Origin: Candidatus Didemnitutus mandela
GTDB lineage: Bacteria; Verrucomicrobiota; Verrucomicrobiia; Opitutales; Opitutaceae
Length of the DNA: 64,000 nucleotides
NCBI GenBank assembly: GCA_002591725.1
Contig: NJAL01000002.1
Location: 186,001-250,000 of the forward strand
Direction of reading: 5' to 3'
The translations under genes and the position numbers were made by a program. Of this stretch, positions 50,539 through 59,389 are shown piece after piece. Numbering within the stretch: position 1 is the stretch's first letter; the number at the start of each line of letters is the position of its first letter. Below the pieces are notes generated by a model, which did not search any database, was not told the DNA's origin, and saw nothing but the letters and a program-made list of their open reading frames with translations.

Positions 50539-50939
50539 TTTGATCTATGTAGGTGATACACAGGTCGGCCAAAAGGGTCGCCTTGTGATCGGATTTTCCC
50601 CCGGAGCCTCGCCCTGTAGTTAAGGCCGCAGCGCTTTGCGGTTGATTGGGTTGATTGTTCAATGATCACAAGATATCGAAAAGAAAGAATGAAACTAGTG
50701 CTGGCAAGTTGTTTCTCCAAAAACACGGGCTTATTAAGCTTGTTACATTGTTAAACAAACAATTAAAAATTCCGTTCCTCCTGGATGATTCCACCGCCAT
50801 CCTTAGTTTAGTTTATACTCCTTGGCCCCTCTTTGTTTTCTCCTTGCCAAGCATTTCTTGGTATATTATTTTATACTATTGGTCAATTTATTTTCTTTTT
50901 TGTTACCCTGATTATCCTTTTGTTCTCCAATGGCTACGG

Positions 50940-51930
50940 ATCGACCAGCGGATAGCCTTGCAACGAGCCCGTCCCCTCGACTAGCCGCTGGATCTGGTGC
51001 TTAAGGCGAGAATCCCGGCTCTCAACCAAGAAGTCCTTCCACCCATCGCGCTAAGCGTCGGCTGGCGCGGTATTCCTACCGTCGACGTGTTCTACGCGCC
51101 CCCAAGTATCCAACTTGTGGCCCTGCTCGCCTCATAACACGGCATCTACGGCAACTAAAAAGCTGTCGCCTATTTCAGCAGTGCAGTCGACCAGCGTACT
51201 GGACTCCGCATGTTTTCCATCTACAGCAAGCTCCTTAAGACCACAAAGAAATTGCTACGCGGCCTCAGCTTCAGCTCAATGCGGCGCTTATCGACTTGCA
51301 GGAATGGAAATAGGCTAGCGCTCTTACATCTTCACCAGCGCTATGTGCTACACGATAGAGGTTGTTTCGAAAACGACATAAAAATCGTTGTTCTCGATCG
51401 GCCGAACTTGCTCGGCAGCCTCAAGATCAAAAGCCCGAAACTCGACGGACTGTCACTGTTAGAGGGATGCGTTAGCCCCTCCACACACTCTAGATGCACG
51501 GTCTCACTATCAACGAGCTGCCGGCCTCGCCAGACGCGTTCCGAGCTTCCTTAAAATTCCGGAACGCAAACGCGCACTGACACTAGTGCCATGCACTGGG
51601 CTGAAGTGGGCGCAACGCCAACGCCTTTCCAGTGATTCCCGATTTAAACACCATCATCGGCTGCGTCATGACCGATTCCGGAACAGAAATCAGCAGTTAG
51701 ACCTGGAATATCGGCACCTTTTACCAGCTCCGCGACATCCGCTTTCCAAAACGAACCGCAAGTAGATCATCACAGAATTTTCTCAATATATAAGTCCCCA
51801 GTATTGAGTTTGTGCGCCTCCAAGATATAGATCGCCACGGCAAGGTCACTGCTGGCGTCTATATCGACATATCGGATTGTGGTGCATGGCAGCTGACCGA
51901 GCGCTCCCGTTCTACACGGCGGGTGCCACG
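50940..51930 (+). pseudogene. DUF1343 / NamZ-like exo-N-acetylmuramidase remnant
   Basis: Plus-strand pieces in family order: SIQLVALLASxHGIYGN (about 51110-51155; family PxVxLxALFxPEHGxrG) with KAVAYFSSAVDQRTGLRMFS and IYSKLLKTTKKLLRGL (family typical vysLYG...P..e.l.). Then LIDLQEW, an IVVLDRPNLLGSLKI piece (51390-51430; family fvVLDRPNPlgG) and MHGLTINELPASPDAF (51494-51540; family rHGmTiGELA). Later parts are unreadable. DUF1343 enzymes, now called NamZ, release muramic acid residues in peptidoglycan turnover. Several stops and shifts show it is dead. The 400 bases before it, after the rpsB start, hold only A/T-rich spacer. Confidence 0.75.
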
Positions 51931-52194
51931 TCAAAATAAAATGCGGTCAATCCCCCTTCTCCCTCTCGTTACCGTAAGAGCAGAATAATATTCAACAAAA
52001 ACCGTCGGATTTCAACGCATCGTAGCACGCAACCACCCATGATGGTGCACAAGTTTATGTCGCCGCCTTCGTCTCTTGATAGGAGCAGCGGAACGGATAA
52101 AAATATATGAGCAAAAGAGCAAACGTTACTGGTTCTACCAGCAAACGATCACCATCCTCTCCGCCGATTCAAGCAGCCTTCCGGCTGGCACCTA

Positions 52195-52746
52195 TCATTG
52201 CCCTCCGGATCTCGGGCTGTGCTCTTTTACCCACTTATCATATTCCGCTCGTGGCATGAAGCGAAGCGATGCAGAGTTAATACAGTAACGCAACCCCACT
52301 GGTAACGGGCCGTCGTCAAATACGTGGCCGAGGTGCGCTCCGTCGACCTTACAATACACTTCCGTACGCACCATACCGTAGCTCGTATCGGCTGTCTCGC
52401 CAACGAAGATTTTTTCCATTGGTTTCGTAAAGCTCGGCCAGCCGGTGCCGCTTTCGAACTTGTCGCGGCTGTCGAACAGCGGCGTATCGCTGCACACGGA
52501 GAAGTAGACGCCATCCTCGTGATTATTGCAATAGGCGTTGTGGAACGGCAGTTCGGTGCCCCTTACCCGAGCGACCTGAAATTGCTCCGGAGTAAGTATA
52601 AACTTCCAGTCAGCATCCGTACGTTGTACCTTCGTCTTGCTTATATCAATCACGACCTTGTACGGCAGTCCACAGGCGGATTTCGTATCACCTGGCGGGC
52701 AACAGGAAGCGTCGCTGGAGAGTTCTTGCTGTTTGGTTGATTTCAT
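52195..52746 (-). CDS. msrB: Peptide-methionine (R)-S-oxide reductase MsrB
   Basis: MsrB repairs oxidised methionine in proteins. The 183-residue product has DKFESGTGWPSFTKP (residues 95-109), RTEVYCKVDGAHLGHVFDDG and the catalytic segment RYCINSASLRF with Cys155. Zinc-type MsrB has two CxxC pairs; here the first pair keeps only Cys85 and the second only Cys132 (Asp at 135), so the metal site is probably lost. The usual resolving Cys in SGCGWPSF is Thr101; Cys residues at 15, 16 and 25 in the amino-terminal tail might substitute. Decayed DNA flanks it downstream; xseA lies upstream. Confidence 0.93.
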   Translation of the reverse strand: MKSTKQQELSSDASCCPPGDTKSACGLPYKVVIDISKTKVQRTDADWKFILTPEQFQVARVRGTELPFHNAYCNNHEDGVYFSVCSDTPLFDSRDKFESGTGWPSFTKPMEKIFVGETADTSYGMVRTEVYCKVDGAHLGHVFDDGPLPVGLRYCINSASLRFMPRAEYDKWVKEHSPRSGGQ

Positions 52747-52909
52747 TTTTCGTGTTTAGATTCCTGGAACCTGACGGCCGCGGTAAGAGTTAGCCTGATT
52801 ATCAGCAAAATGACCTGGCTTTTATGGAAGAAACAATCCATATTTAATTGCTTCGTTTGTGCAACGGTCCAGGAGACCAGCATTTTTTTGATAGGCCGCT
52901 CCGGCGCTT

Positions 52910-54190
52910 TTATTCCACGCGCACATCGATGCAGCCGTCGCTAAACTCATTCACCAGCGTCTGCCCCGCGCTTATCTGCGCCGCACGTCCAATCGGCCGG
53001 CCGGATTTGTCGCGCACGATCGCAAAGCCGCGCTCGAGCACCGACTCCGGACTCGCTGCCTGCAGGCGCTTCCAGAGCGCGAGCAACTTGTACGACTCCA
53101 TCTCGATACGCTGTTGCGGCGCCGCCGCCTCTAGGCAACCACGTACTTCGTTCAATTGGCCGCGACGTTCCTGCACCGCATGACGCAAAGCCGCCCGCAG
53201 CCGACTGGCGCAATCGTCGAGTTGCAGGAAGTGCTGTTCCACCCGCGCCTGCGGTGAAAGCAGCCGCAGCCGGCTGGCCGCATGAACCAGCCGCTCGCGG
53301 CTGCGCCGTCGCGCTTCCTTGACGACCGTAGCCAAAAACTCCCGTGCCCGCTCTATCCGGTCAATTGCAGCAAGGCGCTGGCTCGATATCAACTCGGCGG
53401 CCGCGCTCGGCGTCTCCGCCCGCACATCGGCCGCAAAATCGCAAAGCGTAAAATCGATCTCATGTCCGACCGAGGAAATGACCGGTACCGGACTCGCCAC
53501 CACCGCACGCACGAGCGGCTCCTCGTTGAACACCCATAAATCCTCGATACTGCCACCACCACGCCCGATCACGAGTAAGTCGAAAATCCCCAGGCTCTCC
53601 GCGACCTTCAGCATCGCGATCAATTCGTCCGACGCGCCCTGCACTTTCGCGGGCAAGACGACCAGCCATCCACGCCATTTACGGCGCCGGAGAATGCGGA
53701 TAAAATCTTGCACCGCCGCGCCAGTCGGCGATGTAACGAAACCGACTACTTTGGCAAACGCTGACAGTGGTCGTTTTCGCGCTGGATCGAACAAACCTTC
53801 CGTCGCTAGGTTCTTCTTCAATTTCTCAAATTCCTGTTGTAGCCGTCCTGCACCATGATCGATTATCGCCCGCACGATCAATTGATACTGGCCACGCGTC
53901 TCGTAAACGTCGACTTTGCCATAGGCAAGCACTTGCATGCCATCGCACAACGCCACGCCCTGACGAATCGCATCACCGCGGAACAGTACGCACGCCAGCT
54001 GCGCCGTAGCATCCTTCAGCGAAAAATAAACATGGCCGCTCGCCTGCGCACGCAGATTTGAAATCTCTCCACGCACCCAGCCTGCGCGGAGTCCACTGTA
54101 AATGAGTGTCTTCAGTAGCTGCGTAAATTCACCCACGGATTTCACGCCGGTACTGGCACTGTCGGATAGCGTATCCTCGCGTACCTTCAC
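52910..54190 (-). CDS. xseA: Exodeoxyribonuclease VII large subunit
   Basis: XseA is the catalytic subunit of ExoVII, which degrades single-stranded DNA in mismatch repair. The 426-residue product has an amino-terminal OB-fold (GWVRGEISNLRAQASGHVYF, LKDATAQLACVLFRG), then the catalytic domain (VVGFVTSPTGAAVQDFI, VIGRGGGSIEDLWVFNEE, VISSVGHEIDFTLCDFAADV, RAETPSAAAELIS) and a long coiled-coil carboxy half ending FAIVRDKSGRPI. The ORF is open upstream, but homology and context favour a GTG start at 54190 that overlaps the upstream gene's TGA (GTGA). No xseB-like small-subunit gene follows in the 160 bases before msrB. Confidence 0.94.
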   Translation of the reverse strand: MKVREDTLSDSASTGVKSVGEFTQLLKTLIYSGLRAGWVRGEISNLRAQASGHVYFSLKDATAQLACVLFRGDAIRQGVALCDGMQVLAYGKVDVYETRGQYQLIVRAIIDHGAGRLQQEFEKLKKNLATEGLFDPARKRPLSAFAKVVGFVTSPTGAAVQDFIRILRRRKWRGWLVVLPAKVQGASDELIAMLKVAESLGIFDLLVIGRGGGSIEDLWVFNEEPLVRAVVASPVPVISSVGHEIDFTLCDFAADVRAETPSAAAELISSQRLAAIDRIERAREFLATVVKEARRRSRERLVHAASRLRLLSPQARVEQHFLQLDDCASRLRAALRHAVQERRGQLNEVRGCLEAAAPQQRIEMESYKLLALWKRLQAASPESVLERGFAIVRDKSGRPIGRAAQISAGQTLVNEFSDGCIDVRVE

Positions 54191-54960
54191 TTCGCCACTT
54201 TTTTTCGGTGTCCACAATTCTTGCGCAGGATATGCGCGCCAACCGCCAGCGTCGCGAGCACAGAGCAAATGAGCAGCCCCATCTTCCCGCGACCATGCAG
54301 CAACGCATCGCCAAAAAACAGATGCGCCGCATTTATCGGCAACGAAATCACACTAGTCACGATCAGGTATTTCGACAACGAAACCCCCGCGAGACCAGCA
54401 ATATAGTTCTGAATAAAGAAGGGAATCCCGGGCATCACACGCAATAGGATCATCATATCGGTCGCGTTCACCGGATCGACTTGCGACACGCAGTAGCCGA
54501 GCTGGCCGACCAGTCGTCGCAGCGGAGGCTGCAGCACCCAGCGCGCGAGGCAATAGGAGACCACCACATCCGTGGTCACGGCCATCAGCGACAAAAACAC
54601 CGTCAAGCCCGTCCCAAGCGTCGGCGCAAAAAGTGACAAAACTGGCACAGTAAACATCAACATCGGAACGCCAAAGACCGGCGCCAAAGCCATCGCGAAG
54701 AAGAAAAACACCGGACCGGCCGAGCGGACGTAATCCATGCCGCGACACATCCAGGCACGCACATCGAGGCCGGTAGCGAGCGCCACGCCGGCCAAGACCA
54801 ACAAAACGAGGGCGACCGCCAGCTTCACCAGAGTTATCCTGGACTGTTTACGCAAGGTTCCGATCATCGGTTCAATGCTTCGCACACAACCACCGGCGTC
54901 AAGAACAGAGCCACGATTCGGCTTCCTCCGCCCCGACAAATCAGATCCATAGCGTTGCAT
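54187..54960 (-). CDS. TVP38/TMEM64 (VTT/SNARE-associated domain) membrane protein
   Basis: A DedA-related VTT-domain inner-membrane protein; some members are implicated in lipid scrambling or membrane homeostasis, but this one's role is unknown. The 257-residue product starts with a basic region, a first membrane segment LAVALVLLVLAGVALATGL, then FFFFAMALAPVFGVPMLMFT, GLTVFLSLMAVTTDVVVSYC, the VTT core LLRVMPGIPFFIQNYIAGLA with GVSLSKYLIVTSVISLPINA, and a last helix. The MPGIPFFIQNYIAGLAGV segment is the recognisable family block. ATG at 54960 is used; an internal ATG at 54867 is also possible. It is translationally coupled to xseA. Confidence 0.88.
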   Translation of the reverse strand: MQRYGSDLSGRRKPNRGSVLDAGGCVRSIEPMIGTLRKQSRITLVKLAVALVLLVLAGVALATGLDVRAWMCRGMDYVRSAGPVFFFFAMALAPVFGVPMLMFTVPVLSLFAPTLGTGLTVFLSLMAVTTDVVVSYCLARWVLQPPLRRLVGQLGYCVSQVDPVNATDMMILLRVMPGIPFFIQNYIAGLAGVSLSKYLIVTSVISLPINAAHLFFGDALLHGRGKMGLLICSVLATLAVGAHILRKNCGHRKKVAK

Positions 54961-55023
54961 GGCCCTTTGTGTATTAAGTTGTATTAAGCTTTCAATTATT
55001 GTCCGTGTTATAATAAAAAGAAA

Positions 55024-55650
55024 ATGGTTTGCTCGATCTCACAACGCCGTACACGCCTCGCAGTCGATGACCAAGAAGCCATCGTCGTTGACAGCTGCTC
55101 GACCAACGGCACTCGCCCAAGCCTGGAATCGGAGGTCGCGCTGCTCGTGCCCAAAACCGCCTATCATTCTGTCAATTGTCGTAAAGGCGCTGTCCTTCGA
55201 TCCTAATTTCAGTGCCACGGCTTGGCAACGCTTTAACTGTGCAAGATGTTAACTTATCATATTACAAACACAGCTATTAAAGCCGATTGTCGACGGGAAA
55301 GCCGACATCGTCTTCGGCTCACGTTTCATGGAAAGCGAGACGCATCGCGTGTCCTGCCTCTAGCACACGATCGGTACCCATTTTCTCACGCTACTCTCGA
55401 ACATGTTTAGAAACATCAAGCCCACGGACATGGGAACCTGCTACAAGACCTTCCGTCGCGATGTGCTAGCAAAGCTAAAACTAGAGAAAAATCGATTCGG
55501 CTCCAACCTGACAGCGCCGTCAAAAACCACCGCGCTACCGGAATGCAGCCTTTTTGAAATGGGCATCAGCTACTTCGGCAGATACCTATAGCGAAAACAA
55601 AAACGGCTGGCGTGCGACCTACGTAATCCTGAAGTACAACCCTTTTCGCT
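55024..55650 (+). pseudogene. Family 2 glycosyltransferase (DPM1-like) remnant
   Basis: Pieces in order: EAIVVDSCSTNGTRPSLESE (about 55075-55130; family EIIVVDDgStDGT, with DD damaged), then after shifts VDGKADIVFGSRFMESETHR (about 55290-55340), MFRNIKPTDMGTCYKTFRRD (about 55403-55460; family TDmeTCYKvfR) and MGISYFGR. The original enzyme would transfer a sugar from a nucleotide or dolichyl-type donor, often mannose. A stop inside the H-TIGTHFLTLLSNMF stretch and shifts break it. A hydrophobic region to about 55760 may belong to the same gene or the next. Confidence 0.75.
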
Positions 55651-57037
55651 GGTCTGAAATGACCGTTATCCTGCTGCGCGGCGTACTTCCTTTTGCCATC
55701 GCGATTGCGGAGCTATGGCCCCCCCCTGGCTCTGCTTTATTCGCGTGTGTCAGCCTTGGAGCAACTCCGTGCTAGTCATCAGTATCGCACTGTTCAGCGC
55801 ACGTGCGGACGCTTTTTTTTAACCGTTAAGTCTTTTTGACACGGCTAGGTATACTTATGCTCCCGCACTTAAACTTAACTGGGCGGGTCCGAAGCCGGAC
55901 CGCTGTTCCTGTCCATTTCATAGCATACCCGATGCTGGCGCAAAACACTACGTTCAACACTATGTTCCCGTGGACTAAGCTTCCCGCCATGTTTTTTGTG
56001 CTCGTCACCGGGCAATAATTGCTGCCCGGAACCATCAAGACTGCTGCCCCGCTTGATTGCCGCCACCCTTACACCCCGCAGTGGGCATGATCGCCGACCA
56101 CTTACCAAACTTGTAGATTTGTGCCTTCGCTCTCGCTCGTTTTGCGACACATCGCGGCGACTGGCGTCATTTCCCTACGCCTACACACCTCGAAACCTTT
56201 GATGGGGAACGATTCTGACCGCCACGTTGTTCCTACTTAGTTTGTCTGGTCGGTTGCCACCTTCGGCGTAGCGACAACATTCACTCAAAATACCGCTCTG
56301 GCTATGGTCCCAGTCTGCACTGGTTGCCAAACTAACAATGGGCGCCTTGCTCAACCTCGTCCACACAGTTTCGCTTATTTCGTTTGTCTGGTTTTTTGAG
56401 TTTGTCGAACTTCCTACCGCACGCTTGCACAGGAAAGCATGCTCACGCCAGTTTTGCGACAGCTCGCTCATCGTTTATCAACTTTTGCTGTGGTGGGCGT
56501 TGGGCTCGGGTTCGATTGGTAGGTTGTTGCTGGTGTGGCAATTATGACACCAGCCAACTAAGCCTCGTCCAACGCTTTTCCTGGATAACAACGATCTCTG
56601 CCATCGTGCTCTGCACCACAGTGCACCCGCTCCCGGGTCAGCTCGGGCTCGCCCACATTGCACTGCAAGCGACTAATTCCCATGGAACTGACCTAAACCA
56701 TCGCTCAAGAACCAATTCTTCCGCGCTAGCCCTCGTCTTTACCGTCTCTAGATCGCAAGCTGCATTTTTGGTTTAGCAATGGGCATCGCTCTGCATTTTT
56801 TAGTGCAAACCAAGCTTCCTAAAAACTGCTGGCCCACAGCTGATTACCACACATCTGTGGAAAATTACATTTTTGCTGTCTCCAGGGCTTATCAAACGAA
56901 GATAAATCTCGAGCTACTCTACTCTTACTTTCCGACCGACTTCCCATGGATTGCGATTTTGATGAATTCGACCGATGCGCTAAGCTGGCTAAGGTTGTTC
57001 TTTGGCTGGGTTAGCTTTGGTAGAAAGTGAAGTTCTT
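55651..57037. other. Decayed, partly hydrophobic region
   Basis: Plus-strand frames to about 57030 contain scattered hydrophobic pieces and a 75-codon open stretch (56779-57030) with no family I recognise. It may be the remains of a membrane glycosyltransferase following the GT2 gene, which is a guess from context. Confidence 0.4.
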
Positions 57038-57139
57038 CTAGAACACATGGATGGCTATCACAGCCAGCAAGCCGATGTTGGCAACCACAATCATAACTTC
57101 AACGAGCGTTAAGCCTTTGCTGGAACGACGTGTATTCAT
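57038..57139 (-). pseudogene. Type IV pilin-like prepilin amino-terminal stub
   Basis: The minus strand from the ATG at 57139 reads MNTRRSSKGLTLVEVMIVVA, then NIGLLAVIAIHVF and a stop at 57038. This is the basic leader, prepilin peptidase site (Gly-Leu, with Glu at +5) and hydrophobic helix of type IV pilins and pseudopilins. The globular domain that should follow is absent: downstream sequence is unrelated, so the gene is truncated after 33 codons. No other pilus genes are in the window. Confidence 0.8.
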
Positions 57140-57289
57140 GTTTTATTCATATTTTTATCTAGTTGGTTTATGATAAAACAGCTTCTCCTAAAAATGAGTA
57201 ACAGCACCCCGACATGGTCGCCAATCTCTCTTGGATCGATTAGTTAAACCAACGGCAAACAATACAATAGAGCATTCTTTACGCAAAGC

Positions 57290-57745
57290 TCAGACCGCAG
57301 CCAGCTCCGCGATCGGAACCTCTTCGGCGTCTTTCCACAACAAGTCCAGCCGGTATTTTTCGCGACTCTCGGTGGTAAAAACATGAACCATTACGTCAAA
57401 CGTATCGACCACAGTCCAGCCGCTTCCAGCTGCGGCATCGATGCCAAGGATCTTCACCTTCTTCCAATCCAGCACCCTTTCCAACTCTATACGGAGTGCC
57501 TTTTGGTGCGGATCGGAGGTAGCCGTAGCTAGCACGAGGTAATCGGTAATACTCGACAACGAACCGACGTAGTAGACGCGCAAGTCCTCCGCCTTTTTCG
57601 CATTGAGCGCCTTCACCAAGAAACCGAGCAACCGGCGCTCGGGCGTAGCGACGGGTTTGAACGTTTTTACTAGCCTTGCTGCCTTTGATTTGGCAGCCGC
57701 ACGCCAGCGTGGCGCAGATGTTTTCCGGGTAGTGGATTTCTTCAT
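57290..57745 (-). CDS. rsfS: Ribosomal silencing factor RsfS
   Basis: RsfS binds L14 and blocks subunit joining when nutrients are low. The 151-residue product has a basic amino-terminal extension of about 35 residues followed by the family domain: LLGFLVKALNAKKAEDLRVY, SSITDYLVLATATSDPHQKA (family: ..tDyfVIatg.S..qvkAi), WTVVDTFDVMVHVFTTESRE (family: W.liDyGdvvVHvf....R) and YRLDLLWKDAEEV. All hallmark positions are present. The usual upstream neighbour nadD is present only as a relic. Confidence 0.95.
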   Translation of the reverse strand: MKKSTTRKTSAPRWRAAAKSKAARLVKTFKPVATPERRLLGFLVKALNAKKAEDLRVYYVGSLSSITDYLVLATATSDPHQKALRIELERVLDWKKVKILGIDAAAGSGWTVVDTFDVMVHVFTTESREKYRLDLLWKDAEEVPIAELAAV

Positions 57746-57779
57746 GCACTTGTTTTCGGACTATAGAAAAATTTTGCAC

Positions 57780-58344
57780 GATGCAGGCGATTACTTTTTT
57801 TTTGGAGAAAACAATGAAGCAAAAGCCCCCGAGCTATGCAACCATGCAGCTCGCTCGAACTGATCTCGATCCAATACCCATAGCAGCTGTGCAGCTACAA
57901 CCCATCAATTTGGATATAAAATTATACAGTTTGGTGGGGTGTTTTGGCCTTTTAAAATAGATAAGCTAAATTGGTTTGAAGATATTGCGTCATTTATGGA
58001 GCAGCGGCAGCTGGTCGCCACTGATCACCAAATGCAGCTCGCCATCGGGGAATTGCGCTCGAAAATGCCGCGCCGAATCAGTCATGTAGATTGCGTAAAT
58101 CCTTGCGGATCTTATAGTCCGAAACCCGTAAGCTAGCGGGTCCACGCCACCGCAGCCACGAAGCGTGGCGAGCCTGCCTTCCGACAGCGACTGCGCGTCA
58201 GCCTGCTTCAACGGAGAATTTGCGCCGCCAGCACTAACTAGAAAGAATCGATGTAGGGAAAGCTGTTCCGAAAACATCCTGCACCGCGATCAAATGCCCG
58301 AAGTAAATTGGATCGAAGCTTCCGCCAAGAAAGCCAATGCTCAT
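57780..58344 (-). pseudogene. nadD: Nicotinate-nucleotide adenylyltransferase, broken
   Basis: NadD makes deamido-NAD from nicotinate mononucleotide. The ATG at 58344 opens MSIGFLGGSFDPIYFGHLIA, carrying the family GGSFDPxHxGHL motif (first His changed to Tyr). A shift then leads to RFFLVSAGGANSPLKQADAQ (family FvPa..pP.K....), and later HFRAQFPDGELHLVISGDQL (family l...fp...l.fIiGaDql) with PLLHKWRNIFKPI. At least two frameshifts and a stop are needed to join them. It lies directly upstream of rsfS, the classic nadD-rsfS order, so it is the decayed original copy. Confidence 0.85.
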
Positions 58345-58446
58345 TTGGGAAAGGATGCTGCCAGCCGCGGGTTGTCGAAAACTCGCTTGCCACATCGCTC
58401 AACTCAAGCCGCAATGTCGGTGAGCAATCCCCGAATCCTTTCACCC

Positions 58447-58532
58447 GCCCGGGTGGTGGAATGGTAGACACTAGGGACTTAAAATCCCTTGCCTGTAAAG
58501 GCGTGCGGGTTCGAGTCCCGCCCCGGGCACCA
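58447..58532 (+). tRNA. tRNA-Leu (anticodon TAA)
   Basis: An 86-nt class II tRNA with encoded CCA. Acceptor stem GCCCGGG/CCCGGGC, discriminator A. The anticodon arm has loop CTTAAAA with anticodon TAA (reads TTA). A long variable arm (TGCCTGTAAAGGCGT) and T arm GCGGG TTCGAGT CCCGC complete it. All stems pair. Confidence 0.95.
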
Positions 58533-58624
58533 AAAAACATCCTTCCCTCTATGGGAAAGTCCTGTCTGTTTTCCACCGCCCTTGCTTGTCGTTTGTCGTC
58601 GCCAGCCCTTACATGGTCACGTCA

Positions 58625-59278
58625 ATCCCAAATAAAGCCGCCAGAAGCATCACCAATAAGTGCGAATCCAACATCAGCGACACCGTTACTTACAGCCGTT
58701 TTTACACCAATAGCCCTAAGCCAGCGAACCCCGCGAAAGCCTAAAGCGGCTCCGTAAAATCGAAAAAATCTTCCGCCTTGGTGCTGAAAAGCTATTTTCT
58801 TCCTCGCGTTGCGCTCGCCACCAAGCTTCTTTTTCAAAACACTGGAGCCATCAATGCTTATCCAGCCATTCTCGGCGAGCACACCAGTTTTAGTGCGCCC
58901 TAAGTATCCGGAGCCAGCGCCAGCATCGCCAATAACTCCTACAGTCTTCCGGACAGCGGAACGACGGAGCTCGCCGGTGTTTTGATAAGCGCGTGCTAGG
59001 ACGATCCTGCCCACGCAGTATGCAAACTCGCCGCGGTACACACCGATGATCAAGCTCCGACCAAGCTCTATTGCTATTTGTCGAGCAAACAACTTGTTTC
59101 CACCGCGGAGACAATCGCGCGCATGGATCTGCGTCACCGCTGGTGCAGACACTATTCTGCCAAGTCGCTGCACATGCTCAGCGACTATCGCTCCTTCACC
59201 AGTGTTGTCATAGTATCGGTCTTCGACAACATCATCGAATTCGGGGAAACTCCGCCGTTCAACGTCAGTGAATGACAC
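58625..59278 (+). pseudogene. Unidentified recently inactivated gene (three in-frame stops)
   Basis: In one plus-strand frame this stretch is open except for stops near 58740, 58899 and 58996. Its codons are rich in GCC, ACC, AAC, ATC, AGC and CTC, as in the intact genes of this window. Readable pieces include TKLLFQNTGAINAYPAILGE and FTSVVIVSVFDNIIEFGE. The opposite strand in the same codon register is fully open for 218 codons. That is expected when a real gene avoids certain codons, so I read the minus frame as its shadow. I do not recognise the family. The lack of frameshifts suggests recent loss. Confidence 0.45.
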
Positions 59279-59348
59279 GCCAGTGGCATCGATGTCGCGC
59301 TTTATCCGCTCTCCTTCAGCAGGTTCCTCGGCCGCCGCCTCGCGTGAA

Positions 59349-59389
59349 ATTCACATCTAATTCACATCTACACATCTAATTCATATCTA
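59349..59389. repeat. 11-bp tandem repeat, about 3.7 copies
   Basis: ATTCACATCTA is repeated at 59349-59359 and 59360-59370, followed by a partial CACATCTA (59371-59378) and ATTCATATCTA (59379-59389). It lies in decayed DNA and has no evident role. Confidence 0.8.

Noticed and set aside
58622-59278. 218-codon minus-strand open frame as a real gene
   Set aside because: Codon bias fits the plus strand in the same register, and the product shows no recognisable domain. Kept only as a shadow of an unidentified plus-strand pseudogene.
59349-59389. CRISPR-like repeat
   Set aside because: Units are 11 bp, directly adjacent with no spacers, and no cas genes are near; it is a simple tandem repeat.
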